The notes under the pieces are model-generated. The model searched no databases, was not told the DNA's origin, and worked only from the letters and a program-made list of their open reading frames with translations. The translations under genes were made by a program, and so were the position numbers. A DNA stretch of 39,058 nt. It comes from Ochromonas danica. Taxonomy: Eukaryota; Sar; Chrysophyceae; Chromulinales; Chromulinaceae. Where the stretch lies: assembly GCA_015146655.1 (NCBI GenBank), contig VKHL01000213.1, positions 1-39,058 on the forward strand, written 5' to 3'. Positions 31,537 through 39,058 of the stretch are shown here, piece after piece; the stretch's first letter is position 1, and every line of letters starts with the position of its first letter.

Positions 31537-31921
31537 AGAACCATGTGACATGTCATAGCTATTGCCACTGTCACTGCCGCCATCAGAACCATGTGACATG
31601 TCATAGCTATTGCTACTGTCACTGCCGCCATCAGAACCATGTGACATGTCATAGCTATTGCTACTGTCACTGCCGCCATCAGAACCATGTGACATGTCAT
31701 AGCTATTGCCACTGTCACTGCCGCCATCAGAACCATGTGACATGTCATAGCTATTGCCACTGTCACTGCCGCCATCAGAACCATGTGACATGTCATAGCT
31801 ATTGCCACTGTCACTGCCGCCATCAGAACCATGTGACATGTCATAGCTATTGCCACTGTCACTGCCGCCATCAGAACCATGTGACATATCATAGCTATTG
31901 CTACTGTCTCACTGCCGCCAC
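31537..31921. repeat. 48-bp minisatellite, eight head-to-tail copies
   Basis: Units start at 31537, 31585, 31633, 31681, 31729, 31777, 31825 and 31873 with no spacers. Copies differ mainly at one base (GCC or GCT within ATTGCCACTG/ATTGCTACTG); the last unit has a few more changes. Because 48 is divisible by three, frames stay open through the array on both strands; the minus-strand frame reads MSHGSDGGSDSGNSYD per unit. It starts 74 bp after the stop of the LFG gene, so it may simply lie in its 3' UTR. Confidence 0.95.
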
Positions 31922-33249
31922 TTCTTTCCTATACGATGACCAGGATGACGATGCAGAATAGCCGCTAGAATTAGACTACTAAGCACTGTTAGAGACCTGT
32001 GTGTGCCAACACACTCTGATAGCTCTTCCCTCTCTCCAGTACACTCATTGAGATCTCCTTTGATCAATCATTAATCAATCAATCATGTATTCTCATGCAA
32101 GGTCTTTCAATCCGAAGGCTGTTTCCTCATCGTCAAGGTCCAAGCTGACAGCCTCTCTTTCCTTCTCATAGGATCGTTGCCGATATGGAAGGCCGTTCCT
32201 CCACGTCACTATTGCCATTCTTGACGATATTGGAAGCATCTTGACAGCTGACACTGACACCATACTAGAGCCAAAGCTGACACAACAACAACTTGTTTGT
32301 TACAAGAGTTGAAGCTTCTTGTGGCTCCAGTGCTGCAACATAGACTAGTATCGTATACTAGTACAGTAGACTAGTATAATAGACTAGTATAATAGACTAG
32401 TATAGTATACCAGTATAGTGGACTAGTACAGTAGACTAGGTCTACCGTCCAAGACACTATCGTCACCGAACATCGACAGACACAACAAACAGTTACTGAC
32501 ATGACGTTGAAGGAGATCAATCAATGTATGACATTATCAACCTCCGCACTGCGATCATCTCATTACAAGTACAGTACAGCACAGTACAGTACTGTACAGT
32601 CTACTCGATCCTATCTATGCAGCAGACAGATCATACCACATAAACCTTCTTCACTCTCTCCACAGAATAATTGACTGCGAGATGACAGACCAGCAGCACA
32701 ACATCATCATCACCAATAACAACACTGAAGACTACTTAAGCTCAAAGAAGCCATCAATACTCGATCCTTGACTTCTGCAAGGCCATGTTTGACATCGAGA
32801 CAACTCCTCAGACGACTCATACCTCCATTCTCAATGTCCTCCATCGCCCTTCAGAATTTCTTCATGCGATTGATTACTTCAATCAATCACCTGCTCGCAA
32901 CTATCCTGCCACTCTCCTTTTCACCTTTCCAAAGTGAAGACCTCCTCATTCGCAGCTTTGTTAATGGTCGGTTTTCCTTCGATTACATACGATATAGCTG
33001 CTTTCAGTCGACCCTCTCACGCTTTCGGGATCTCTGGATGTTAAAGGAGTAGTCCTCGCCCTTCTTTTCTTGTAAAATCTTGTTTCTGGTGAGTATCATG
33101 ACGAAAGACCATCCAAATCAAAATCGACGTATTTTGCGCGTTTCAGGCTTCTGGGTTTCTGGGTTTCTGGTATTTGGGTTTCTGAAATTACGTATTTTCA
33201 CAAATCACATCGCTCACGTTGTCTCATCTTTTACAAGAACTTCTGGCTG
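31922..33249. other. Repeat-rich spacer without a recognised gene
   Basis: It includes a tandem of TAGACTAGTATAA-like units (about 32341-32440), a GTACAGTAC palindromic cluster (about 32570-32605) and three GGGTTTCT units (about 33155-33185). The frame 32768-33052 has no ATG-supported start or family similarity. Confidence 0.5.
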
Positions 33250-33316
33250 TGATCATTCAAGATGTGATCTCTCAGTGAATGACCAACCAGAAGAAGAAGA
33301 GAATAGAGAGGCGTCG

Positions 33317-33610
33317 ATGTCTCAAGAGGACTTGTTCAAGGAGCTGAGGATTCGCAGTCTGGGCCCCGTGCAGCTGTCGGCCTCCCTGCAGGTCAAGGGC
33401 TGGCTGCTGGCCGCCTGCTCGCTGGCCTTCGCCCTCGCCTTCCTCTACGCCTCGATTCTCTCCAAGATGCTTCCCTATAGTGGCTTGTGGTTACTGGATG
33501 CGATCAAGGACGACCAGTACTTCTGCTTCCTCGTGCCTCTCCTGGTGCTGCCCACGGGACTCATCATCTACCTCAACTGGCTGGCCATGAGCCACTTCCA
33601 GCAGAACTAG
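33317..33610 (+). CDS. PIG-Y-like subunit of GPI-GlcNAc transferase
   Basis: A 97-aa protein from MSQEDLFKELRIRSLGPVQL with two membrane segments: GWLLAACSLAFALAFLYASI and FLVPLLVLPTGLIIYLNWLA, ending MSHFQQN. Human PIG-Y (71 aa) has the same plan: LFYSAS after the first segment, about 20 lumenal residues, then FYSLLLPITIPVYVFFHLW and an end reading KLFRHN. PIG-Y is a small subunit of the complex that starts GPI-anchor synthesis on the ER. The assignment rests on topology, spacing and the C-terminus, so it is moderate. The frame is open upstream to 33080, but the duplicate shares only the part from about 33263 on, so the Met at 33317 is preferred. The next ATG begins immediately after its TAG. 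Confidence 0.55.
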   Translation: MSQEDLFKELRIRSLGPVQLSASLQVKGWLLAACSLAFALAFLYASILSKMLPYSGLWLLDAIKDDQYFCFLVPLLVLPTGLIIYLNWLAMSHFQQN

Positions 33611-34072
33611 ATGTGGACCTTGCCTCCTCGAATGAATCCTTCCATATTCAAGATGGTTGATCTCTCTCATCTCCCTAGACTAGTCTAGTCGTTGGCCAAG
33701 AAGATCAAGGGAGAAGTCTGGAGAGCACAGGAAGAGCTGGAAAACTTCCATTGCCACGACCCATTGGATGATATAATTTTAGAGGAGGAGGTGTGTCACA
33801 TGGAGGCAGGAAGAAAAGGTCTTTGGTATCTCTCAGACCATGCCTTGCGATTGCTGCGATCTCATTCATCAAGAAGACGAAAGGTTAGCGTTAGTGTTAA
33901 TGGCTTCTGGAGATGGAGGCAGTAATAGTCAACTAATCACTCCTTCACTTTGTCTATTGACGTTCAGGTAGTTTTCTGCAGAATGAGATTTGTCATGCCA
34001 CAGGTTGGGACAAAATATAGTCTCATCGTAATAAACAATACAATATCTCATCTTCTCCGTCCCATACCATGA
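33611..34072 (+). CDS. Putative small spliced ORF following PIG-Y-like gene, unknown
   Basis: The best-supported part is exon 33689-33883 (SLAKKIKGEVWRAQEELENF, then HCHDPLDDIILEEEVCHMEA and DHALRLLRSHSSRRRK) joined in phase 0 through an 84-bp intron (33884-33967, GTTAGC donor, TTCAG acceptor) to exon 33968-34072, which ends in TGA. A possible first exon 33611-33655 (MWTLPPRMNPSIFKM) starts on the base after the PIG-Y stop, but the intron joining it (33656-33688) would be just 33 bp, half the usual size here. I recognise no family. It is alternatively non-coding 3' UTR of the PIG-Y-like gene. The duplicate at 37680-38141 keeps the same structure. Confidence 0.3.
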
Positions 34073-34807
34073 AGAGCTTTCTTTGATGAGGTGATGAAAG
34101 AAACAGACATGATTGTTCAGATTTATACTGCTAGGTTTTCAACAAACTGCAAACACTAGGCCATGGGGCTCGATTATATTGTATCTGGGTCATAATAGCT
34201 GCATGATATGAATAAAACAAGTTAATCGAGTCAGTCATGCTAACTCAACTCTGCTTATTTTATATAAACATGACTCAATCTGACACATTTGGGGTAAATG
34301 AACATGGGTAAAATAACTTACGGAAGTTAATTGCCGAATATCGACAAATGGATAAAGTCATTTGTGACAAATGGATTGGCGGAGAAGTCATGTGAACTAT
34401 GCCGTTCGCCCAAACTGCAAGCGCAAGACGATCCCGAATGAGCCTGAAGAAAACGAGGTTACCAAACTGTCCAAGGAGCAAGCCGCTTTTAATGCACAGC
34501 ACCAGGGGGGTGGAAAAGCCGTTTGGACCCATGCGAACCATTTTCCAGTCCTTGGCTTCTCCTTGGGCTGAGGCTACTTGGTGAAAATCGCTTGTACTCT
34601 TGTGAATCTTAATGTTAAATAATGTGGCAACATTGCAGGACTTACTTAACTCTCTTTTATTAAAAAGTTATTAGCAAAATAAGCCAAATTCACTTTGGGT
34701 CTGTCGGCGAAGAAACACTCACGAGATGATTTTTCCATTTTCCACACACAAGAAAAAGCACGTTTATGGCTTTTTCGTGTTTTGGTTTTTCGTTATGGAC
34801 ACGAAAA
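34073..34807. other. Spacer between the small ORF and the GTPase gene
   Basis: AT-rich. Frames at 34371-34571 (+) and 34275-34541 (-) overlap antiparallel, and neither shows family resemblance; both are exactly repeated in copy 2. It probably holds two convergent 3' UTRs. Confidence 0.4.
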
Positions 34808-34831
34808 TCATGGTGGAAACGAAATTCCTGG
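34767..34831. repeat. Diverged foldback-repeat relative
   Basis: Left part GGCTTTTTCGTGTTTTGG then TTTTTCGT (34768-34793), and right part ACGAAAATCATGGTGG then AAACGAAATTCCTG (34801-34830). These resemble the two arms of the foldback element at 36648-36783 with several mismatches and a loop of about seven bases. The right part contains the last codons and stop of the GTPase gene. Confidence 0.5.
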
Positions 34832-36406
34832 TTGTTCCTGATCATAGGGAACTTCTCCCCACTCCTTCTCATCTTCTGACAGATCTGAGCCTGCCGCCAG
34901 CATCTTGCGGTCGTTCCAAAACGCTGGAAAGCCGCCTTGCAATAAAGCGAATTCCGTTCCTCTTGAGTGAGCCAAACAAAACCCCCCATCTAGCACACCG
35001 CCGATTACTGGCCCAATTAACGGTAAGAAATCTGCCAATCTGACGAGCCCTGTCTTCGCACCATAAAGCACGAAGAAACGCCTACCGAGTGCTGGCATCA
35101 ACTTGAAAATCATAGAGTTCAACCACTTTATATTTTTAGGGGTAATGATGGTTGCTGTTAGCATTTGTTGGAGTTGCTTGGCACCAGCAGCACCATATCC
35201 TTGCTTCAATACCTCCGCGAAACCACCTCCCAACATGATAGCTATTATTTGATATTGTGTGATTGGGTTGTGAGGGTCTTTACCATAAATCGTTGCGACT
35301 GCTGAACCCAAAGCAGCTTGGAGGGATAGTTGCGCAGTCACCGAGGCTATTATTGTTGCAGTGATGGCCACAGGTGCTGTCAACCCCACCGACAGCATTA
35401 TACTGCCTTGACTAAGCAGCCCTGTAGTTAACCCAGCGACAGCATTTTGAGCGCACATGCGATTTATGAGGGCATCGGTTTTGTCTTTTACTGACCAAGT
35501 GCTGTATTCATAAGTCTGAAAAGATTCTCCCCAACTCTTTCCATACTCAATAGCTGGATAAAATACGCGGCTGATGATTTTGCCGTAAAATTCCTTGTCC
35601 TTTCGTAGTCTATCAATTTCAACTATGATTGCTGTAATTTCCCTAATGCGTTTCTCCATTGCGTTAGCCGATAAGTCTATTGGTTTTGATTGAATATGTC
35701 CGTGGTAAACACTCTCATTGATGGCTTCAGTAAGATTCTTTCGTACAGACACAGCTTGGACACTGTCATGAGAGAATTCCCCATCCTTGAAATTGTCAAA
35801 CTTAGGTACAAGAACCATATTATTAACGGTTTCATTGCTCCATACGAAATGTCGAAACATATATCCTGAAATAATATCATCGCATTCACTTTCGTAGTCT
35901 CTCAGCTTCTCTTTATCCGAATACACTTCATTGGACACGCCACTGACGACGAAGATGACACTTTGTTGATTGAACTTGTACGCTTCAAACAATAACACGA
36001 AGGTTGACAGATCAGTTGGAGTGATTCTTCCTCCTCCGTTAACATTGAACACAAACATTACAATCTGCTTGTTGTGTTGTTTAAAGGCCTCTTGCAGCTG
36101 CTTTTTGTTCCGTTCTTCAACATCAGGGTCAGCGTCCAACAGTCCAGGGACATCCATTACAACAAGTTCCTTTCCCTTCTCGACAATAGAATCTTCGTCG
36201 AAAACTGTTGTGACTTGATCCAATTGAAATTTGCTAATAAATCTATTTTTCTTCAATAAGATATTAGCTAACAGAGATTTACCAGCCCCTGCATTTCCCA
36301 CCATGATGACAGCATTTTTTTCTCGATCAGCAGCAAAGCAAACAATGAATAGCTCAGTCAGCAATAAAAAAGTAAAATATAGTTGAAGCATCATGTTCAT
36401 GTTCAT
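34808..36406 (-). CDS. AIG1/IRG-like P-loop GTPase with N-terminal hydrophobic leader
   Basis: A 532-aa intronless frame. Residues 7-25 are hydrophobic (MMLQLYFTFLLLTELFIVCFA), directly followed by the GTPase: P-loop GNAGAGKS at 37-44, candidate switch Thr at 66-67, DVPGLLDAD with the G3 DxxG at 85-88, then a long IVMFVFNVNGGGRITPTDLS segment typical of AIG1/GIMAP- and IRG-like proteins. A canonical NKxD G4 is not obvious; VFVVSGVSNE may occupy its place. The C-terminal 220 residues contain Gly/Ala-rich hydrophobic helices (GLTAPVAITATIIASVTAQL, FLPLIGPVIGGVLDGGF) resembling DUF697/EcsC-like membrane regions of bacterial and IRG GTPases. Such proteins act on membranes, often in defence; function here is inference. 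The gene is more AT-rich than its left neighbours. Confidence 0.7.
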   Translation of the reverse strand: MNMNMMLQLYFTFLLLTELFIVCFAADREKNAVIMVGNAGAGKSLLANILLKKNRFISKFQLDQVTTVFDEDSIVEKGKELVVMDVPGLLDADPDVEERNKKQLQEAFKQHNKQIVMFVFNVNGGGRITPTDLSTFVLLFEAYKFNQQSVIFVVSGVSNEVYSDKEKLRDYESECDDIISGYMFRHFVWSNETVNNMVLVPKFDNFKDGEFSHDSVQAVSVRKNLTEAINESVYHGHIQSKPIDLSANAMEKRIREITAIIVEIDRLRKDKEFYGKIISRVFYPAIEYGKSWGESFQTYEYSTWSVKDKTDALINRMCAQNAVAGLTTGLLSQGSIMLSVGLTAPVAITATIIASVTAQLSLQAALGSAVATIYGKDPHNPITQYQIIAIMLGGGFAEVLKQGYGAAGAKQLQQMLTATIITPKNIKWLNSMIFKLMPALGRRFFVLYGAKTGLVRLADFLPLIGPVIGGVLDGGFCLAHSRGTEFALLQGGFPAFWNDRKMLAAGSDLSEDEKEWGEVPYDQEQPGISFPP

Positions 36407-37390
36407 ATTACTTGCTCTATATTATCAGCAATAGTCTAGCTAATTTACGTGATCGTGACTGTCCAAGCAGGCAATGTGAGAATGAAAAGATCGCAAACAG
36501 CGGCAACACGCCGTGCTGCTGTGCCTGTGAGCTCTGCTGCCCAGCTGGGTGGGGCACGGTCCCGTGATCCCAGAATCCTGAGCGGACTCTTTCAGTTCCA
36601 CCACCCACCACTCCATCCCACACGGCACTTCCGCCTCATGAAGTCGCACAGGCTTTTCGTATTTCGGGATTTTCGTGACAATAAAACGCGTTTAACAAGT
36701 CGTTTTACGTGTGAGCTGCGCGTTTTATCCCGAAAATCCCGAAAATCGCGCTAAACGAAAATCCCGAAATACGAAAAGCCTGTACGGTCCGACTTCCAGT
36801 CCAACGCCGCTGGCCGCTCCAGAAGATTGAAATTCAACGAAGAAGTCAGAGTCCCACCCTTTTGGTCTCTTTCTTCACGAACTCAAAGTACTTGCCAAAA
36901 CAAATGATAGAAGTTAATAACGTCAAGTTTGGGTCATGCCTGATGATTTGATTGGACAACTAATTGGTTTGGTTTGGTTTGCTTCAATAGAGTCTGGACT
37001 AGTGGACAGGGTTACAAGATTCAGTGACTATTCAAAGGTCGAACGAACAGCTGTCAACAAAAAATGATCGTGGAAGTATTGTGTCAGTGCAGCCTTTACC
37101 TGCTTGCCTGACACCGCCAAGAGAGAGAATTACGGCCAGACCGGCACTCACCTCTTTCTGTTGATTGTATCCTTCTCCTCATACAGCAACACCTACTCGG
37201 AACCCTGTCTTCTCTCTGCAACGCCAAGGCACGTATTAGACGTTAAAGAACACCAAATACTCTACATCACCCAATACTCCCTTTGTTTGGTCAATCCATT
37301 CGACTCGTTGTTCACGCCGGGCAGCGATGCGCTCCGCAGAGTTTAGCAAAACGCTGAGCAGGAATACAAAACCTGTCGAATACAAAAGAC
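36407..37390. other. Inter-copy spacer with foldback element
   Basis: It includes the GTPase promoter region (duplicated up to at least 36471), the foldback at 36648-36783 and about 600 bp of unrecognised sequence. The frame 37104-37346 shows no family similarity. Confidence 0.5.
36648..36783. mobile_element. Foldback / MITE-like inverted repeat
   Basis: Perfect 29-bp inverted arms at 36648-36676 and 36755-36783 (outer ends ACAGGCTTTT and AAAAGCCTGT). A nested perfect 10-bp stem, ATAAAACGCG and CGCGTTTTAT, lies within the 78-bp interior, which also repeats the ATCCCGAAAA motif. A looser GAAGTCG / CGACTTC pair lies just outside the arms. It has no coding capacity and no clear target-site duplication, so a non-autonomous foldback or MITE is the best reading; a structured-RNA role is possible. 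Confidence 0.65.
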
Positions 37391-37459
37391 TGATCATTCA
37401 AGACAATGAATCTCTCAGTGAATGACCAACCAGAAGAAGAAGAGAATAGAGAGGCGTCG

Positions 37460-37679
37460 ATGTCTCAAGAGGACTTGTTCAAGGAGCTGAGGATTCGCAG
37501 TCTGGGCCCCGTGCAGCTGTCGGCCTCCCTGCAGGTCAAGGGCTGGCTGCTGGCCGCCTGCTCGCTGGCCTACGCCCTCGCCTTCCTCTACGCCTCGATT
37601 CTCTCCAAGATGGGTGCTGCCCACGGGACTCATCATCTACCTCAACTGGCTGGCCATGAGCCACTTCCAGCAGAACTAG
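37460..37679 (+). pseudogene. PIG-Y-like gene copy 2, internally deleted
   Basis: It matches 33317-33610 except for one substitution (Phe to Tyr) and a 74-bp deletion after SILSKM that shifts the frame and removes the lumenal loop and much of the second membrane segment. The shifted frame runs on to 37729 as an unrelated hydrophilic tail. An extra in-frame ATG upstream at 37406 exists only in this copy. The missing segment has no GT..AG ends, so copy 2 is not simply the spliced form. Confidence 0.8.
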
Positions 37680-38141
37680 ATGTGGACCTTGCCTCCTCGA
37701 ATGAATCCTTCCATATTCAAGATGGTTGATCTCTCTCATCTCCCTAGACTAGTCTAGTCGTTGGCCAAGAAGATCAAGGGAGAAGTCTGGAGAGCACAGG
37801 AAGAGCTGGAAAACTTCCATTGCCACGACCCATTGGATGATATAATTTTAGAGGAGGAGGTGTGTCACATGGAGGCAGGAAGAAAAGGTCTTTGGTATCT
37901 CTCAGACCATGCCTTGCGATTGCTGCGATCTCATTCATCAAGAAGACGAAAGGTTAGCGTTAGTGTTAATGGCTTCTGGAGATGGAGGCAGTAATAGTCA
38001 ACTAATCACTCCTTCACTTTGTCTATTGACGTTCAGGTAGTTTTCTGCAGAATGACATCTGTCATGGCACAGGTTGGGACAAAATATAGTCTCATCGTAA
38101 TAAACAATACAATATCTCATCTTCTCCGTCCCATACCATGA
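37680..38141 (+). CDS. Second copy of the putative small spliced ORF
   Basis: Same exon/intron layout as 33611-34072: main exon 37758-37952, intron 37953-38036, last exon 38037-38141 ending in TGA. The main exon is identical; the last exon carries three changes within 12 bp, all altering residues (MRFVMP becomes MTSVMA). Retained open frames are weak evidence given how recent the duplication is. Confidence 0.25.
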
Positions 38142-38876
38142 AGAGCTTTCTTTGATGAGGTGATGAAAGAAACAGACATGATTGTTCAGATTTATACTGC
38201 TAGGTTTTCAACAAACTGCAAACACTAGGCCATGGGGCTCGATTATATTGTATCTGGGTCATAATAGCTGCATGATATGAATAAAACAAGTTAATCGAGT
38301 CAGTCATGCTAACTCAACTCTGCTTATTTTATATAAACATGACTCAATCTGACACATTTGGGGTAAATGAACATGGGTAAAATAACTTACGGAAGTTAAT
38401 TGCCGAATATCGACAAATGGATAAAGTCATTTGTGACAAATGGATTGGCGGAGAAGTCATGTGAACTATGCCGTTCGCCCAAACTGCAAGCGCAAGACGA
38501 TCCCGAATGAGCCTGAAGAAAACGAGGTTACCAAACTGTCCAAGGAGCAAGCCGCTTTTAATGCACAGCACCAGGGGGGTGGAAAAGCCGTTTGGACCCA
38601 TGCGAACCATTTTCCAGTCCTTGGCTTCTCCTTGGGCTGAGGCTACTTGGTGAAAATCGCTTGTACTCTTGTGAATCTTAATGTTAAATAATGTGGCAAC
38701 ATTGCAGGACTTACTTAACTCTCTTTTATTAAAAAGTTATTAGCAAAATAAGCCAAATTCACTTTGGGTCTGTCGGCGAAGAAACACTCACGAGATGATT
38801 TTTCCATTTTCCACACACAAGAAAAAGCACGTTTATGGCTTTTTCGTGTTTTGGTTTTTCGTTATGGACACGAAAA

Positions 38877-38993
38877 TCATGGTGGAAACGAAATTCCTGG
38901 TTGTTCCTGATCATAGGGAACTTCTCCCCACTCCTTCTCATCTTCTGACAGATCTGAGCCTGCCGCCAGCATCTTGCGGTCGTTCATGTTCAT
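38877..38993 (-). pseudogene. GTPase gene copy 2, reduced to a 38-codon remnant
   Basis: The start codon region (38991-38993) is joined to the last 34 codons of the GTPase by loss of 1482 bp, exactly 494 codons. The frame is therefore intact and reads MNMNDRKMLAAGSDLSEDEK, then a tail ending GISFPP. All GTPase motifs are gone. The promoter side and 3' flank are preserved to the limit of the window, so it might still be transcribed. Confidence 0.75.
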
Positions 38994-39058
38994 ATTACTT
39001 GCTCTATATTATCAGCAATAGTCTAGCTAATTTACGTGATCGTGACTGTCCAAGCAGG

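Larger units (their letters stand above)
33250..36471 (+). repeat. Segmental duplication, copy 1
   Basis: Direct duplicate of 37391-39058. The left edge is visible: homology begins at TGATCATTCAAG, and flanks differ. Where both copies exist they are nearly identical; by eye I found four substitutions (33429, 33987, 33990, 33998) after a ragged first 20 bases. Copy 1 is the complete version. Confidence 0.95.
37391..39058 (+). repeat. Segmental duplication, copy 2 (runs off window)
   Basis: Direct duplicate of 33250-36471. Relative to copy 1 it lacks 74 bp (33470-33543) and 1482 bp (34917-36398, with GTTC at both breakpoints). It is still homologous at the last base of the window, so its right end is not seen. 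Confidence 0.95.

Noticed and set aside
31537-31921. Possible CRISPR array
   Set aside because: Units are contiguous without unique spacers and the setting is a eukaryotic nuclear genome.
31545-31961. Plus-strand frame of repeated Cys/His-rich peptide across the minisatellite
   Set aside because: It is translation of the 48-bp tandem repeat. Frames on the opposite strand are equally open, and there is no non-repeat coding context, so I list only the repeat.
32768-33052. 94-codon frame in the repeat-rich spacer
   Set aside because: Starts on a non-ATG codon, has no family similarity and lies among simple repeats.
34275-34571. Overlapping antiparallel frames of 88 and 66 codons, repeated at 38344-38640
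   Set aside because: No family resemblance. Perfect conservation in the second copy only reflects the recent duplication.
37460-37679. Copy 2 PIG-Y-like gene as the spliced or processed form of copy 1
   Set aside because: The 74 bp missing have no GT..AG ends, the missing part encodes the family's lumenal loop and second membrane segment, and the flanking non-coding DNA is duplicated too.
1-39058. tRNA or rRNA genes
   Set aside because: No cloverleaf-compatible stretch was found; GGTTCAA and GGTTCGA motifs seen (about 2379 and in the transporter's last exon) lie in protein-like sequence.
1-39058. Retrovirus-like, LTR or Polinton-type elements
   Set aside because: No reverse transcriptase, integrase, capsid or polymerase motifs and no long terminal repeats were seen; the only direct long repeats are the gene-bearing segmental duplication.

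Overview
The window is nuclear DNA of a unicellular eukaryote. Fourteen of its reading frames only make sense after removing short spliceosomal introns (64 to 124 bp, GT..AG, mostly GTGAG/GTAAG donors), genes lie tail to tail or head to head at tens to hundreds of bases, and the proteins are typical eukaryotic ones (Rpn13, R2R3-MYB, PGS1, MFSD1, SLC35E3, a RecQ helicase). A RimP-like protein of the plant/algal organelle kind with a hydrophobic leader hints at a host with a plastid. Decayed cysteine-rich/REJ-like sequence at the left end and the MFSD1 lumenal loop would suit a stramenopile. This placement is inference and weak.

Layout. 1-3.6 kb is gene-poor debris: microsatellites, a decayed cysteine-rich/REJ-like surface-protein region (about 0.97-2.27 kb) and a decayed asparaginyl-tRNA synthetase fragment (2.24-2.53 kb). 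3.6-31.5 kb is a compact gene block: SLC35E3-like transporter (-), GNAT acetyltransferase (-), ER J-protein (-), MFSD1-like transporter A (+), RimP-like factor (+), polytopic TKL-type kinase (-), ubiquitin-like-domain protein (-), Rpn13/ADRM1 (+), PGS1 phosphatidylglycerophosphate synthase (-), R2R3-MYB (+), ankyrin protein (+), GRF-RecQ helicase (-), MFSD1-like transporter B (-), and a BAX-inhibitor/LFG protein (+). 31.5-33.25 kb holds a 48-bp minisatellite and repeat-rich spacer.

From 33.25 kb to the right edge there is a very recent direct segmental duplication. Copy 1 (33250-36471) carries a PIG-Y-like gene, a small possibly spliced ORF starting on the base after the PIG-Y stop, and an intronless AIG1/IRG-like GTPase with an N-terminal hydrophobic leader. 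Copy 2 (37391 to past the window end) is nearly identical but has lost 74 bp from the PIG-Y gene and 1482 bp from the GTPase, leaving a 38-codon in-frame remnant. A foldback element with perfect 29-bp arms lies between the copies (36648-36783), and a diverged relative of it supplies the stop codon of the GTPase.

Themes. Several genes are housekeeping membrane or ER functions (nucleotide-sugar/triose-phosphate-type transport, GPI synthesis, ER chaperoning, lysosomal-type transport, LFG). Rpn13 and a ubiquitin-like-domain protein share a divergent promoter. GGA/TCC triplet tracts saturate 22.8-26.7 kb and run through both exons and introns of the helicase gene. No tRNA, rRNA or CRISPR was seen. 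The most unusual parts are the duplicated PIG-Y/GTPase block, the foldback family, and the double SIM-like motifs in a GRF-RecQ fusion.
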